From Metellina segmentata (lineage: Eukaryota; Arthropoda; Arachnida; Araneae; Tetragnathidae), in contig OX375872.1 of assembly GCA_947359465.1 (NCBI GenBank), positions 79,405,641-79,469,640 on the forward strand: DNA of 64,000 bases, written 5' to 3'. Numbering within the stretch: position 1 is the first letter of the stretch; every line of letters begins with the position of its first letter. The translations under genes were made by a program, and so were the position numbers. Of this stretch, positions 1 to 10,934 are shown in pieces. The notes below the pieces were generated by a model. The model saw only the letters and a program-made list of their open reading frames with translations. It had not been told where the DNA came from and searched no databases.

Positions 1-77
1 ATATCAGGACACCGAGGTTAGGCCCTAAATCTTATCTATCGTGGGGAATAAAAAACGTTTGCCTGCAGCAGTCCTGT

Positions 78-138
78 TATCCTAGTCGTATAGATAAGAT
101 ATTTGAGGTGGTTGATTTAATTTGCATTATGCATTAGT
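78..138 (+). repeat. Short dispersed repeat, also present inside a SINE-like copy at 3763-3822
   Basis: The stretch starting TATCCTAGTCGTATAGAT is matched closely at 3763-3822, where it sits between the body and the 3' end of a degenerate SINE-A copy. The match includes the following GGTGG and GCATTA segments. It is probably an alternative SINE-A module or part of a second repeat; I cannot tell which from two copies. Confidence 0.6.
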
Positions 139-219
139 CTTAAGGTTTTTACCGGCAGTTGGTTTTTTGTTTTGTTTTCATTTTACGTGGAGGAAGAGTA
201 TTAAAAATTATAAGAAATC

Positions 220-235
220 TGTGTGTGTGTGTGTG
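220..235. repeat. (GT)n microsatellite
   Basis: A run of about eight TG dinucleotides. A short alternating GC stretch (GCGCGCGCG) follows about 20 bases later. Confidence 0.9.
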
Positions 236-305
236 AATGTGAGATTTTCAGTGCGCGCGCGTACAAACCGGACGGAAAACGAATATTTTACTTCTGGTTA
301 GCCAC

Positions 306-350
306 GTTGCCAATAACCCGTTGTGTTGCTCCAGTGTGACGTTAATTTAA
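306..350 (+). mobile_element. SINE-A, tail-only fragment
   Basis: Only the conserved 3' end is present (CCAATAACCCGTTGTGTTGC, then GACGTTAATT). It lies head-to-tail against an inverted copy that starts at about 385. Confidence 0.75.
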
Positions 351-384
351 AAAGCAAAATACCAAACTTATTTAATATAGGCGT

Positions 385-560
385 AGTAGGTATCTTAACG
401 TCGCACTGGAGCAACACGACGGGATATTGGCGACGGTCCAGGATCAACCCCCGAGGGAAAAGTTCCGGACAACACCAAGTAATTTTGATCCATGGTCAGA
501 TGACGATGTCACATCTGAGCTGTACCAACCTCACTCTCCAAATTTCAACGTCACGACCAC
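385..560 (-). mobile_element. SINE-A, 5'-truncated copy
   Basis: Read on the minus strand, this runs from the 'gtttggagagtg' body segment to the 3' end and a short TACC tail. The tRNA-like head is missing. The open frames across it are not genes. Confidence 0.8.
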
Positions 561-676
561 CGTGAATAATTACTTGTATACTGCATATCAATGTTCTGAA
601 TCTATTGCCTGTGATTCAAATTCCAAACACACAACTAAGAGCTGTTAACACCCCAATTCATCTAGTTCCTCGCCCA

Positions 677-856
677 ACCTAAATGAATACCAGCTCAGGT
701 GTTGCTTCGTCATCTGACCGTGGTTCAAAATTACGAGGTGTTGTCCTCGGTTCTTTCCCTCAAGGGACTGATCCCGGACCGTCGTCAATAGCCCGTTGTG
801 TTGCTCTAGTACGACGTTAACTAAAATTACCATTACCATTACCTAAATGAATACCA
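677..856 (+). mobile_element. SINE-A, 5'-truncated copy with perfect target-site duplication
   Basis: The element spans 693-840. It starts at GCTCAGGTGTTGCTTCGTC and ends in (ATTACC)n. The 16-base ACCTAAATGAATACCA occurs at 677-692 and again at 841-856. A target duplication of 13 bases or more, depending on how the tail is assigned, proves retroposition of an already truncated copy. Confidence 0.9.
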
Positions 857-915
857 TAATAAATACTTTTTATTCGCGATAATATTGAAATCAAACTTTT
901 CGTGCAGCATTTGTG

Positions 916-1249
916 GTAATGGTAATGGTAATTTTAGTTAACGTCGTACTAGAGCAACACAACGGGCTATTGACGACGATCCGGGATCAGTCCCTATAGG
1001 GAAAGATCCGCGGACAACACCTCGTAATTTTGAACCACGGTCAGATGATGAAGCAACACCTCAGCTGGCACCCCATTCTCCAAACTTCCACACCAAATCA
1101 ACGTGAGGACTTTCGGCCACGACAGATTTAAGGTGCGCCAGCCCCCTCTACACCACACACTTACAAACATCCATGTCCGGACCCGGATTCGAACCAGGAA
1201 CCTTCCGATCCAGAGGTCAACACCTTAACTACTATACCGGTTGGTCGTC
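916..1249 (-). mobile_element. SINE-A type 1, near full length
   Basis: On the minus strand it has the complete head (CCGGTATAGTAGTTAAGG, B box GGTTCGAATCC), then the body, conserved 3' end and (ATTACC)n tail. The two internal pol III boxes look intact apart from one A-box change. It lies inverted to the truncated copy at 693-840, about 75 bases away. Confidence 0.9.
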
Positions 1250-1488
1250 GCACTTCATATTAGAATCGGACAACATGAACTCAAGTAGGTGGTATAATTT
1301 TAGTTTTCTTGTGACAACGATTTTTCACTCTTTATTAGATGAACACTTATACTATACTGGTCGCAATCGCACAATAATTATCGCAGAATAAGAAAGCCAC
1401 ACGAGTACGATAGTAAATTTGGATATTTTAAGGAAGAAAAAACCACAAAACATTTAAACTAATTGCTTTGATCCACCCATTTTAAGGT

Positions 1489-1615
1489 ATAGGTAGGTAT
1501 TTTTAATGTCGCACTGGAGCAACACAATGGGCTCTTGGTGAAGGTCCGGGATCAGTCCTCCAAGGGAAAGATCCGAAAACAACACGAAATTTTGAATGAC
1601 CGACAGATGACGAAC
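1489..1615 (-). mobile_element. SINE-A, 5'-truncated copy (3' half)
   Basis: Starts on the minus strand near CGTCATCTG and runs to the conserved 3' end and a TACCTA tail. The head and first half of the body are absent. Confidence 0.8.
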
Positions 1616-1744
1616 CGTTTTAAGTAATTAATATGCAATTAATATTAATCAATACTCATCATTTTTATATTGAATATTAGAAGACCAAGATCCTTGTTTA
1701 GTAATAGTTGTACATCAGATCAATGATTTTCAACATCACCAACC

Positions 1745-1796
1745 CGCCAATAGCCCGTGATGATTCTCCAGTGCTACGTTAGTTAAAATATCTACC
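1745..1796 (+). mobile_element. SINE-A, tail-only fragment
   Basis: Begins at CGCCAATAGCCCG and ends in a short TATCTACC tail, so only the last 50 or so bases of the element are present. It is diverged (TGATGATTCTCC in place of TGTGTTGCTCC). Confidence 0.7.
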
Positions 1797-1903
1797 GAAC
1801 AGCGATTTTCATCCTTTTTCATCTCATATAGCACAGATATTAACTGATTACTAAAATTTTGCAGCATTCCGAAAAATATATTTTTTGCTGATTTGTTAAA
1901 AAA

Positions 1904-2231
1904 AGGTAGGTAAGTATTTTAATTAAAGTCGCACTCTGGAACTACACGACGGGCTATTGGCAACGGTCTGGGATCAAACCCAAAGTGAAAGATTCAAGGA
2001 CAACATCACGTAATTTTGAATCACGGTCAGATGACAAGACCACACCTCAGCTGGCACCACACTTTCCAAGCTGTCACACTACGCTAACGTGAGGACATTA
2101 GAGGCCACGGCAGATTTAACGTGGCTCAAATAGGCCGATTGTCCCTTCGCACACAGCGGTCTTTGGTTGGATTCGAACTTCAAACCCTCCGGTGCTAATC
2201 CGTTACTCTTCCAACCGGGGTATTGTGGCCC
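1904..2231 (-). mobile_element. SINE-A type 2, near full length
   Basis: On the minus strand it begins with a GGGCCACAATACCCCGGTTGG head, then a degenerate B box, the shared body, and a tail of TACC units at 1904. The type 2 head matches the copies at 5499, 13508 and 60041. Confidence 0.85.
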
Positions 2232-2234
2232 GCT

Positions 2235-2640
2235 AGAGAAAAAGGAAAATTTTGATTGATTTACCAAAATTATATTAGTAATTATCTATTTTTTGGCACC
2301 AAAGGGGCTTTGACTTTCGCAAAAATTTTTGAAACTATTTTTTGATGACAGTATTGCTGAAAAACTTCTTTTGCACAACCAAGTCTTGATGTAGAATTTA
2401 TCTTGCACCATGGGATAAGTCCTAAACCTAGTGGTTGATACTTTCTGAAAAACTCCTCGAAGTTATTCATGCGGGTATTGGTTAGAATTATTTGTATAGA
2501 CATTTGTAAAAGGTTTTTAAAGATAAGCTAAGTTGAAATGAAATAAATCGCAATATTTAATGTATCTAATTTCCGTCCTTTTATTTAAATTTTCAAATCA
2601 TACTATTTTTTTCTTTTTTAGATAAGACAACTTATAAAAG
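2235..2640. other. AT-rich stretch, no recognised gene
   Basis: A 73-codon minus-strand frame (2282-2503) has a fairly natural amino-acid mix, including EEFFRKYQPLG, but I do not recognise it and see no partner exons. The remainder is AT-rich and without clear structure. Confidence 0.4.
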
Positions 2641-3235
2641 CTGAAAATAAATACAATTTATTAAAATTTTAGCAAAAATTGAGGAATTTATGTAAAATAA
2701 GGACGTTAACGAAAAACATCACAACTGAAAAAACTGAGTACATTTGCCTAAAATTCTAAAATAAAGTCTGTTAAATATGTAAGCCATTGTTTGCAGATAT
2801 GTAATATTCCTGTCCATTCACGATATTAGGAATAATGTAGAAGGAAACATGCAATTTTGAAATCTTTCTTAAAGCCACAGCACTAAAATCTTTTTTAAAA
2901 ATTTGCCTTTGACGATAACTTTTATATTCTAGCTAAGGCCCTAGAAAACAAATATGAAAATCATTGTATAAAATTTCATTCAAAAATACAGACATTTTTA
3001 GTTATCGCGTTTCTCGTTCAAAAGTTTTGCTTAAATTCACAATCAGAAAATTCCATTTGAAATCGAATTTTATAAAAAGCTACAAAGATTGATTCAAATT
3101 GCTATTTCTCCGCTTTTAGCCATCGTGCTGACAAAATATAAACATTTTGTCTAGAAAAAGTCTAAATATTAAGAGTATTAAATAAAATGAAATATGAAAT
3201 TTTGGTTAAAAATGGACTTTTCAACGTACTTTAAG
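2640..3235 (+). repeat. Dispersed repeat, partner of 63190-63800
   Basis: About 600 bases align by eye, in the same order and orientation, with 63190-63800. Shared landmarks include 'ggacgttaa.cgaaaaacat', 'aaacaaatatgaaaatca' and 'tttttagttatcgcgtttct'. The last part, 'aaaaatcgacttttcacaacatag', recurs at 3545-3590 and in degraded form near 52026-52065. That suggests an insertion at about 3240-3530 or further truncated copies. No coding capacity is apparent. Confidence 0.7.
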
Positions 3236-3610
3236 AAGGAAAATAAGCGATCCACTCATAAAACTATTGACGGGCTCGATGGAAAAATAAAGCGATAAGA
3301 AAGTTGAATGAACTGCAAGATTAAAATAACAGTAAAATAATTGAGGTGTGTGAGGCAAATAAAAATACCAGATTATATACACATCTCTTTTAACAATTGA
3401 AAGGGCATTATTTTTTAAGACCCTCATCATCCAGTCAATCCAAAGGGTGTGAGGCTGCACTAGAGGCAATCGGGAAGACCCTAACCTGGTCCACGGCACA
3501 ACCCGATCATCAAATACAATGAATTCATATAAAAGAAATTATTTTAGTCAAAAATCGACTTTTCACAACATAGTTAGATACCCTGAACCCTTTCACCATC
3601 CATAATGTTG
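3236..3610. other. Unique-looking AT-rich DNA
   Basis: Probably an insertion that splits the end of the preceding dispersed repeat, since repeat-end sequence resumes near 3540. I see no gene. Confidence 0.4.
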
Positions 3611-3611
3611 G

Positions 3612-3890
3612 GCACGTTAAATCTGTTGTGGTCTCAAATGCCATCACGTGGAGGTGGTGTGGAAGTGGGGTGCCACAACTCAGGCATCGGCCATGCCATC
3701 TACCCGTGGTTCAAAGTTACGTGGTATTGTCCTGAGATCTTTCCGTTCGGGTTTGACCCCGTATCCTAGTCGTATAGATCAGGTATTTGCGGTGGCTGCT
3801 TCAATCTGCGAGATGCATTACTGCCAAGATACACTAGACAATAGCCCGTTGTGTTGACTCAGTGCGACGATATTTAACTACCTAATTGCC
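3612..3890 (+). mobile_element. SINE-A, diverged copy with an extra internal module
   Basis: The order is SINE-A body (GGCACGTTAAATCTG and following), then a 60-base segment also found at 78-138, then the SINE-A 3' end (ACAATAGCCCGTTGTGTTG). The extra module replaces the usual GATCCCGGACCGTCG link. Confidence 0.65.
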
Positions 3891-4255
3891 ATTCGTAATG
3901 CACGGCCATTCATGCAGAGGTCTGGCTGAAAATCGACTAACTGAATGATTCGGAGTATTATCTACTCATTCCAGTTTACGGAGTTTTTTTTCACTGAAAA
4001 ATTTTTTTGATCTATTGTCCAAAACAATATTTGAGATGCATTACTTCCAAGATACACTAGACAATAGCCCGTTGTGTTGCCTCAGTGCGACGATATTTAA
4101 CTACCTAACTGCCATTCGTAATGCACGGCCATTCATGCGGAGGGCTGGCTGAAAATCGATTAACTGAATGATTCGGAGTATTATCTACTCATTCCAGTTT
4201 ACGTTTTTGTTTTCACTGAAAAAGTTTTTGATCTATTGTCCAAAACAATATTTTT
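3810..4255 (+). repeat. Tandem duplication, 223-bp unit, two copies
   Basis: The unit GAGATGCATTACT...CCAAAACAATAT occurs at 3810-4032 and 4033-4255 with few differences. Each unit carries the SINE-A 3' end, so a SINE fragment was duplicated along with its downstream flank. Confidence 0.85.
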
Positions 4256-5340
4256 TGGGGAAACTGACCTTCTAGAAGCACCAGGCTGTAGAGGCCTCTT
4301 CTGAAATTTCCCGATTTCCGGGTGGCCCTGTCCGTTACAGTAGACACAAGACCCGAATGAGATTTGGAACTCAAAAACGGATTGACGTTTCACCTCCTGT
4401 TTACTACCTACGAGGAACGCAACTCCGTAGGAGTATCTAATCAGTTCCTTCAATCTAAAAAGACATCTTTATTTCTACTTTCACGGCAAGTGAAGCCGAG
4501 AATCGCTAGTGAATCTGGTTCTTAGAGATTGCATTTTCACTTTTAACTGAAGGTTTCAGCGATCTACGATAGCGGGTTTCCTTCTTATGCTTTTACTTAT
4601 AACAGGCATTTTCTGTCGAGCTAAATGTAGGTGGCGATAGTGTTTCTGCGGCGGAACGCGTTTCCTTTTTGCGGAAGCTTTTTTAACCCGGATTAAGCGG
4701 CTCGTAGGGCCCGGAATACGAAGGGGTCCCGAGGTCTTAAAATGTGTTTTCATTAGTTTTCGGGGAAAGATGTGACAGCGTCTTTACAATATGCTTCTTT
4801 AAGTGCAGTGAAAAGAGTTTCTAATACAAGAGGATCAGCAAGAGCAGATGCTGTATTAGCTATAAAACTTGGTTTCACCCATAGAAAAGAGGCTTTAACT
4901 GGAAATTCGATAAAAAATTATAAAAATATATAATTTACAAAAATGACATTGATGCTTGTACTTTTGAAGATGAATTTGACAATTTTTGAATATTTCTAAA
5001 GGGGGGGGGGACGAGGACATCATAAAAACCACACCAGACATCTATCAAGCCTTCAAAGAAATGTTTTGCACATTTGCAAATGTTGAAACATTATATAAAT
5101 TTTTTTAACAATTCCCTTATCTGATGTGTCAAGAGAGCGATCGTTTTTTGTTTCAAAGCGTGTAAAAAATTAATAAAAGAGTACTATGGGAAAAGAAAGA
5201 TTAATTAATCTGGCCATTCTGTATATAAAGCAAAAAATTTAAAACCGAATTTATAATGCCAAAATAATTGACGAATTCGAAAAAATAAAGCAAGACAGAA
5301 ATTCATGCAAAAAATATGTTTTTTTTTTTTTTAATAAATT
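4256..5340. other. No recognised gene; GC-richer block then AT-rich DNA
   Basis: 4256-4760 is GC-richer with unremarkable open frames on the minus strand. A short reading frame at about 4763-4930 (containing SARADAVLAIKLGFTHRKEA) looks protein-like but I cannot assign it. A G10 run starts at 5000. Confidence 0.35.
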
Positions 5341-5498
5341 TATTTATTGTGTTATGCTATGGAATTCTTTCTTTTCTTTATGCTGATAACTTAATGAGAG
5401 TGATCTTGAAATTTTTTCTAACTTGAGTTTGAGGCCCCCGAAAATTTTACCGCTTGGGGCCCCCACTTGACTTGATCCGCCACTGCCTCCTGGTGGTC

Positions 5499-5774
5499 GG
5501 GCCACGGTAGCCCGGTTGGAGAGTAACGGATTTACCGGAGAGCTACGAGTTTGAATCCAACCAAAGACCGTCGTATACAAAGGGGGCTGGTCACGTTGGC
5601 GTGGTGTGGAAGTTTGGAGAGTGGAGTGCCAGCTCAGGTGTTGCCTCGTCATCTGACCGGGGTTTAAAATTACGTGGCGTTGTCCTCGGAACTTTCCCTT
5701 GAATTTTGATCCCAGACCGTCACTAATGGCCCATTGTGTTGCTCCAGTGCGACGTTAATTACCTATCTACCCTA
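5499..5774 (+). mobile_element. SINE-A type 2, near full length
   Basis: The head GCCACGGTAGCCCGGTTGG is followed by a B box variant (GAGTTTGAATCC), the shared body, the conserved 3' end and a TACCTATCTACC tail. Part of the body near the GTGCACG step is deleted. Confidence 0.88.
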
Positions 5775-5845
5775 CTGATGGTTGCCTCGACAAGGTACAT
5801 CGTCATTAAAAAAATGCAGACCAGATCTTGATGGACAATGTGGGG
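5775..5845 (+). mobile_element. Fragment of piggyBac-like MITE
   Basis: TGGTTGCCTCGACAAGGTACATCGTC and the following GACCAGATCTTGATGGAC match one end of the TTAA-flanked elements at 13959-14187 and 46846-47048. The other end is missing. Confidence 0.55.
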
Positions 5846-6049
5846 AAGGGTTGATGATAATAGAAAACCAAGAAAAAAAATGCGAACGTATTCAAAAATA
5901 AAAATTATTTATGAATGTATCAATTTATGTATTCGGGCTTTTATATCTGGAGATCTCGCGCAGTGGATAATTTGGTTGTTTTAATTTTAATTGCACAAGA
6001 TCCTAAAAAAAGAACATGCTTCGTCAAACGCAAGACTAAATAAAATTTG

Positions 6050-7190
6050 ATTAATCATAAAAAGACTGCAATTGCGTATGAATTTAATTTAATATCGAGA
6101 AAAAAATTACAAAACGTAGCCAAATTATTTAAAACAAACTAATAAGAAAGCATAGTATGAAAATATAAATATTTTGATCAATTGGCATTAACGTGGTAAA
6201 TTGGTTAACGTGGTCAATATGGGAGGTAGATGGTTTAGTACAGTAGTCCTTATTACTAGGGATGCGACATCGATGTCAATGTTTTCAAAACATCGATGTT
6301 TTTTAAAAAACATCGATGTATTGGGGTCGATGTTTTGGTAACATCGATGTTTTTACGTTGTCGATGTTTTATTTTTAAATGAAAAAGTACCGTTATAAAA
6401 ATTTTAAAAATAACCAAGTAGCATAATTTTCATAATCAGCAAATTGAACATACTTTTAGACCAAAGTGACCAAGGATGAAGGGTCTGAAAAGTAGGGATG
6501 TGACATCGATGTCGATGTTTTCTAAACATTGATGTTTTAGAAAAAAACATCGATCTATTGGAGCCGATGTCGCATCACTAGTTGCTAAACCAGTTTTAAG
6601 AAATGGGGAAACAAGTTTAAATACACTTAATTTTAAAAACGTCGATGGTTTGGGGGCGATGTATTATCAACATCGATGTTTTAATTTTCAACATCGATGT
6701 TTTGCTGTCGATGTCGCATCAATAGTTGGTAAACCAGTTTTAAGAAATGGGGAAATAAGTTTAAATACACTGAATTTTAAAAACACTGATGGTTTGGGGG
6801 CGATGTATTATCAACATCGATGTTTTGCTGTCGATGTAGAATAAATAGTTGGTAAACCAGTTTTAAGAAATGGGGGAAAAAGTTTAAATACACATAATTT
6901 TAAAAACATCAATGTTTTTAGGTCGATCAACATCGATGTTTTAATTTTGAACATCGATGTTTCAAAACATAGATGTTTTGCTATCGATGTCGCATCCCTA
7001 CTTATTACGTGTCTTTTTGTTTAATCTTCTTATTTTCTCCGTGGTAAAAAGACTGCAATTGTGTACGAATTTGCTAATATCAACGTTGAAAAAGCATGAA
7101 AATATTAAATATTTTGATCATCTGTAAAAGAGTGGTAAACATCAATATGGTGGAAGATGATTCAGTACAGTAGTTCTTAGTTCATTTATC
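6050..7190 (+). repeat. Direct repeat (about 150-200 bp) flanking the hAT MITE
   Basis: AAAAGACTGCAATTG...TATTTTGATCA...TACAGTAGT occurs at about 6056-6250 and again at about 7045-7190. The MITE at 6257-7000 sits right after the first unit, so it inserted into, or beside, an older tandem duplication. Confidence 0.7.
6257..7000. mobile_element. hAT-type MITE, composite, with 8-bp target duplication
   Basis: The outer ends are TAGGGATGCGACATCGAT and its inverse. The perfect 8-base duplication CTTATTAC lies at 6249-6256 and 7001-7008, the signature of hAT elements. A third TAGGGATG terminus occurs inside, at 6493, so 6493-7000 also looks like a complete element. The interior carries three units of about 140 bp and many ATCGATGTTTT motifs. 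There is no transposase. The second copy, 35406-36195, has the same architecture in the opposite orientation. Confidence 0.9.
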
Positions 7191-8225
7191 CGCGTTCAAC
7201 TTTCATAATTTCTCCGTAGCTTTTATGCGACTTAGGTTGGGTTGCAAAAAACAGCATACCAGGGTTGGCGGTTATTATCTTTGAAGTCGATACACGCACG
7301 TGTCTGAAAGATGACAGACAGACGGTCGGCAGCAAACCGACGATCAGCGCCGAAGGAAACAATGACCACCGTATCCCAAGTGGGCTCATTGACTCCCTCA
7401 ATACTGGTCCATTTTGTTAGAGCAGACAATCGCGCATTTCCAGAAGTCTACGATAGACAGCATCAAAACTCAGAACTAATGAAAAAACCACGAAAGCGAA
7501 CTAAGAACGAAAAGGTATAATGATGCATCTTCGCGGATCTGGTAATTGACATCCCTGATCTATTTTATATAAACGTCATGCTCGAATACCTTTTTATTTG
7601 ACGATCGACAAAAGCTGTAGATCTACTCTATACTTGAGCCCCATCCTTGTTGCACCAGGAAATCAAAGGCCCTCCGAGCTATTCTCCCGCTTGGGGGTTT
7701 CCCTTGCCCTGACCCTACTCCCCCACTCATATATCTAACATAATGGAATATTTTAAAGCCTGGTATCTTCAGTGTTAATTCCCCCATTTCCCTTGTCCTT
7801 TTCATAAAGCCCCCGGCTCGTTTTTATTTGTAGTCCTTTTCAATCTTCTCTATATTATACGTTATTGGATGGGTACGTAAACGTTTGGGACTATTGAAAG
7901 ACTTTATTATAGGGGTGACTTTTATCATTGCCTCTAGCTTTTGGTACTCATGGGTTGTGAATTTAGGAATTTAGCGTGCGCCTTGTGTGTTCGACGCAGT
8001 TTTATGTGCAGTCTGTGTTGTGGGTGATTTTATGCCTTTTTTTTTTTTTTTGCGAGGCTCGCTTAGCTCTTGCATGAAACCGTCGGAGTTGCTCATTTGC
8101 GTGAAACACTTACGGGTGGTGTAGATTTTATGTTTGTTTAAAAGTTGGCGTTTGGACGTTGTTAACTCTGGATGCAGTACCAGAATGTTTTTTTTTTGGC
8201 AGTTTGGGTTTCATAGGATGAGGTC
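7190..8225. other. No recognised gene
   Basis: 7200-7500 is GC-richer and gives short overlapping frames on both strands, none recognisable. 7500-8225 is mixed sequence with a T13 run near 8038. I see nothing functional. Confidence 0.4.
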
Positions 8226-8465
8226 CGCAAAAAGACCGAACGCAAGATTAAATAAGAGAAAATGGAAGAAAAGATTGAGAAGAAGGAATTAGGATTAGGA
8301 AAATAGGGAAAAGGGGATTACGATTATGAAGATAAGGAAAAGGGGTATAGGATTAAGAAGAAATTGTGAAGATAGAGAAAAAGGAATTAGATTAGTAAGA
8401 AATTGAGAAGATAGAGAAGAAGGAATTAGATTAGGAAGAAATTGAGGAGATAATATATAAGCTGG
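8225..8465 (+). repeat. Purine-rich tandem repeat
   Basis: Imperfect repetition of GAAGAAATTGAGAAGATAGA and AGGAATTAGGATTAGG units produces a strand-asymmetric purine tract of about 240 bases. Related units reappear inside the next array. Confidence 0.75.
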
Positions 8466-9150
8466 ATGAAGTTAAAATGACTGAAACACCGTGTTTTTTT
8501 AATTCAACATCACAATAAATACAAATTAAATAGTCTAACTACATTCAAAACTATGTAGGAATTTAAAAACATCACAATAAAAATAATTCAAATACAAATG
8601 AAGTAGTCAATAATTACATTCATTACTAAATAAAACCATGTTGGCCAACGACAAAAACAATGAATTATTTCCATGATGAAGATTGGGAAGAAATTGGGTT
8701 TATGAAGATATATTAAGATAGAAATTACAAGAATTAAAGATAAGATTATATAAACTAATTGAGGGAAAAATGACAGAAAAAGCATGTTGATTAAATCAAC
8801 ATCGCAGTAAAAAAAGTTCAAAATACAATTCAAACACTCAAACTAGTAATTAGATTTAAATCGTGTGGTCCAACGACAAAACAATGAATGATTTGGTTTG
8901 ATTACTTGAGTTCCATGACGAAAAAAATTAAAAAGAAATTAGGATTAGGAAGAAATTCAGACAGTAGAAATTAGGAGATAAAATTAAATGAATTGATTTA
9001 GAATAAAATAACTGAAAAATGTTGTTCACTGAGTTCAATAGCACAACAAAAATACTAATAAAAAAGTAGTCAAACTAATTAAATTTAAAACAATGTTGGC
9101 AAACGACAAAAACAATGGATGATACGGTTTGATTATTTGGGTTCCATGGT
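8466..9150 (+). repeat. Tandem repeat, about 228-bp unit, three diverged copies
   Basis: The landmark GTTGGCCAACGACAAAAACAAT occurs in variants at about 8639, 8863 and 9093. Each is preceded by a CAACATCACAAT-type segment and followed by GGTTTGATTA and TTCCATG in units two and three. Confidence 0.75.
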
Positions 9151-9338
9151 GCAAGGTTCAAAGATGAACAAGCAGCACAAACCTCAAGACATATAAACCA
9201 GTAAAAACTTTCAAAATACTCAAAATAAGTAGTGAAATAAAAATACCAGCATTGCGTACGATAACAAAGATGGTAGGAATAATAAAATGTAGAAAATCAA
9301 AGGCATACATATCTTAGTTTAGTTTTCAGAAAACTGGT

Positions 9339-9489
9339 TGATTCTTTCCTGCGGGGTGTATTTCTATCTTTTGTGTTAATAAAAATTTTATTGTGCGTGT
9401 ATGTTGTTACTTGATATTTGTTTCATGTCTCTTGCGCAGTATGGCCATATATGGCACTTTCGCCATAAAATCCCCAAAACCAACCAACG
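9339..9489 (+). mobile_element. SINE-B, 3' part
   Basis: Contains the SINE-B landmarks TTACTTGATATT, GCGCAGTATGGCCATATATGGC and CGCCATAAAATCC, and ends in AAACCAACCAACG. The tRNA-like head is missing. Confidence 0.75.
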
Positions 9490-9540
9490 ATCCTCTTCAA
9501 ACCAAAAACATCTTAACCATATTGATCATATGTTCTACCC

Positions 9541-9674
9541 TCGGCATCTGGCCGTGGTTCAAAATTACATGTTGTCCTCGATCTTTCACTTCGGATTTGA
9601 CCCCAGGACGTTGTCAATAGCCCATTGTGTTGCCCCAAAGTGACGTTAATTAAATATCTACCTACCTACCTATA
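9541..9674 (+). mobile_element. SINE-A, 5'-truncated copy (3' half)
   Basis: Starts at CATCTGGCCGTGGTTCAAAA and ends in three TACC units. Overlapping short frames here are not genes. Confidence 0.82.
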
Positions 9675-9700
9675 TTCAACCAACATTGATTCTAAAATAT

Positions 9701-9992
9701 TAGGTATGTATCTTAATAAACGTAACACTGGAGCAACACAACGGGCTATTGTTGACGACCCGGTATCAAACCCTAAGAGAAAGGTCCCAGGACAACACCA
9801 TGGTCAGAGTACGAGGTCACACCTGACCTGGAACCCTACTCTCCAAACTTCCACACCACCCTAACGTGAGGACATTTAAGGCTACGACAAATTAAAACGT
9901 GCACCAGCCACTTTTATGAACGACTGTCTTTGGTTCGAACTCGTAACCCTCCGTTTGTTCATCCGTAACTCTTCCAACCGGGCTAACGAGGC
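9701..9992 (-). mobile_element. SINE-A type 2, near full length
   Basis: On the minus strand it has a type 2 head (GTTAGCCCGGTTGGAAGAG), a B-box-like GGGTTACGAGTTCGAA, the body, the 3' end and a short tail. The pol III boxes are recognisable though diverged. Confidence 0.85.
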
Positions 9993-10409
9993 ACTCTAAA
10001 ATCTCAGGAGATGTAAGTTTTCTACTAATCGTATAAAATTTACTGATGTAAGTTGTTCAATTTCCAGTTCAATCTTAGGCAGCACCACGTCTATCACATT
10101 AAATCTCATGATTTCCTTATTTCACGTACAGCTTAAGCTCTCATATGTGCAAACATAATAGCTGTGAAACACTAAATTGCATAATATATTATGATTTAAT
10201 AATGCACAATAGAATCTATATTATATAAAAATAATACATGGGTGGAGTCTGGATTCCTATAAGAAACTACTGGACAGGTTTAACAATTCAAATTTTTCGC
10301 AAAATATTCATTAGTTAATTTTTAATTACTTAAAAACTATCATTTCCCATAAATGTGTCACCCATAAAATCCTATTTTTCTTTCCAAATACATTTCATAA
10401 AATGAAAAA
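9993..10409. other. AT-rich unique DNA
   Basis: No repeat, gene or RNA is recognisable. Confidence 0.5.
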
Positions 10410-10523
10410 TGCACGCAATATGGAAATATGTTCCATGTTCATGGAATATATGGATCCTTATATGAAACATGTTCCGCATATGAAACATGTTCCGTATATG
10501 AAACATGTTCCATATTGAGTGCA
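10410..10523. mobile_element. Small palindromic element (114 bp)
   Basis: TGCACGCAATATGGAA at the left is the inverted partner of CCATATTGAGTGCA at the right. The interior holds three direct ATATGAAACATGTTCCG-type units facing an inverted one, so the whole can fold into a hairpin. It may be a tiny MITE; no target duplication is obvious. Confidence 0.6.
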
Positions 10524-10680
10524 GTTGAGGTGTTCAATGTTAAGTATACATAAGCTTCGATGGGAAAATTATCTCTCTATATTAAAAATAACCATAAAAT
10601 TTGAATTGAGCAGTTCCACAAACAACGTGTTCATGTTCAATGACGTAATAAAAACATTTGTGAACTTTTTTTTCTTAAGA

Positions 10681-10810
10681 TAGGTAGGTATTTAAGTAAC
10701 GTCGTACCGGAACAACACAATGGGCTATTGACGACAGTTCGAGATCAATCCCGAGGGGAAAGATACGAGGACGACACCTCATAATTTTGAACCATGGTCA
10801 GATGACGATG
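10681..10810 (-). mobile_element. SINE-A, 5'-truncated copy (3' half)
   Basis: Starts (minus strand) near CATCGTCATCTGACCATGG and ends in TACCTACCTA. It belongs to the same truncation class as the copies at 9541, 49867 and 57803. Confidence 0.82.
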
Positions 10811-10934
10811 TGAAATTCACTTCTAAGGAAACATTTTATCTCGAGAGTTATTTAAAAGTAGTACGTTTTTCAGTTGATAGAGATCATAAATATCTTACTA
10901 TAAAGACTGGACATTTTCTCTATGATAGTTTAAA

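Noticed and set aside
8225..8465. Telomere-like or regulatory purine tract
   Set aside because: AGGAATTAGGATTAGG units are irregular and do not match the arthropod telomere repeat TTAGG in clean tandem form. They merge into an ordinary tandem array.
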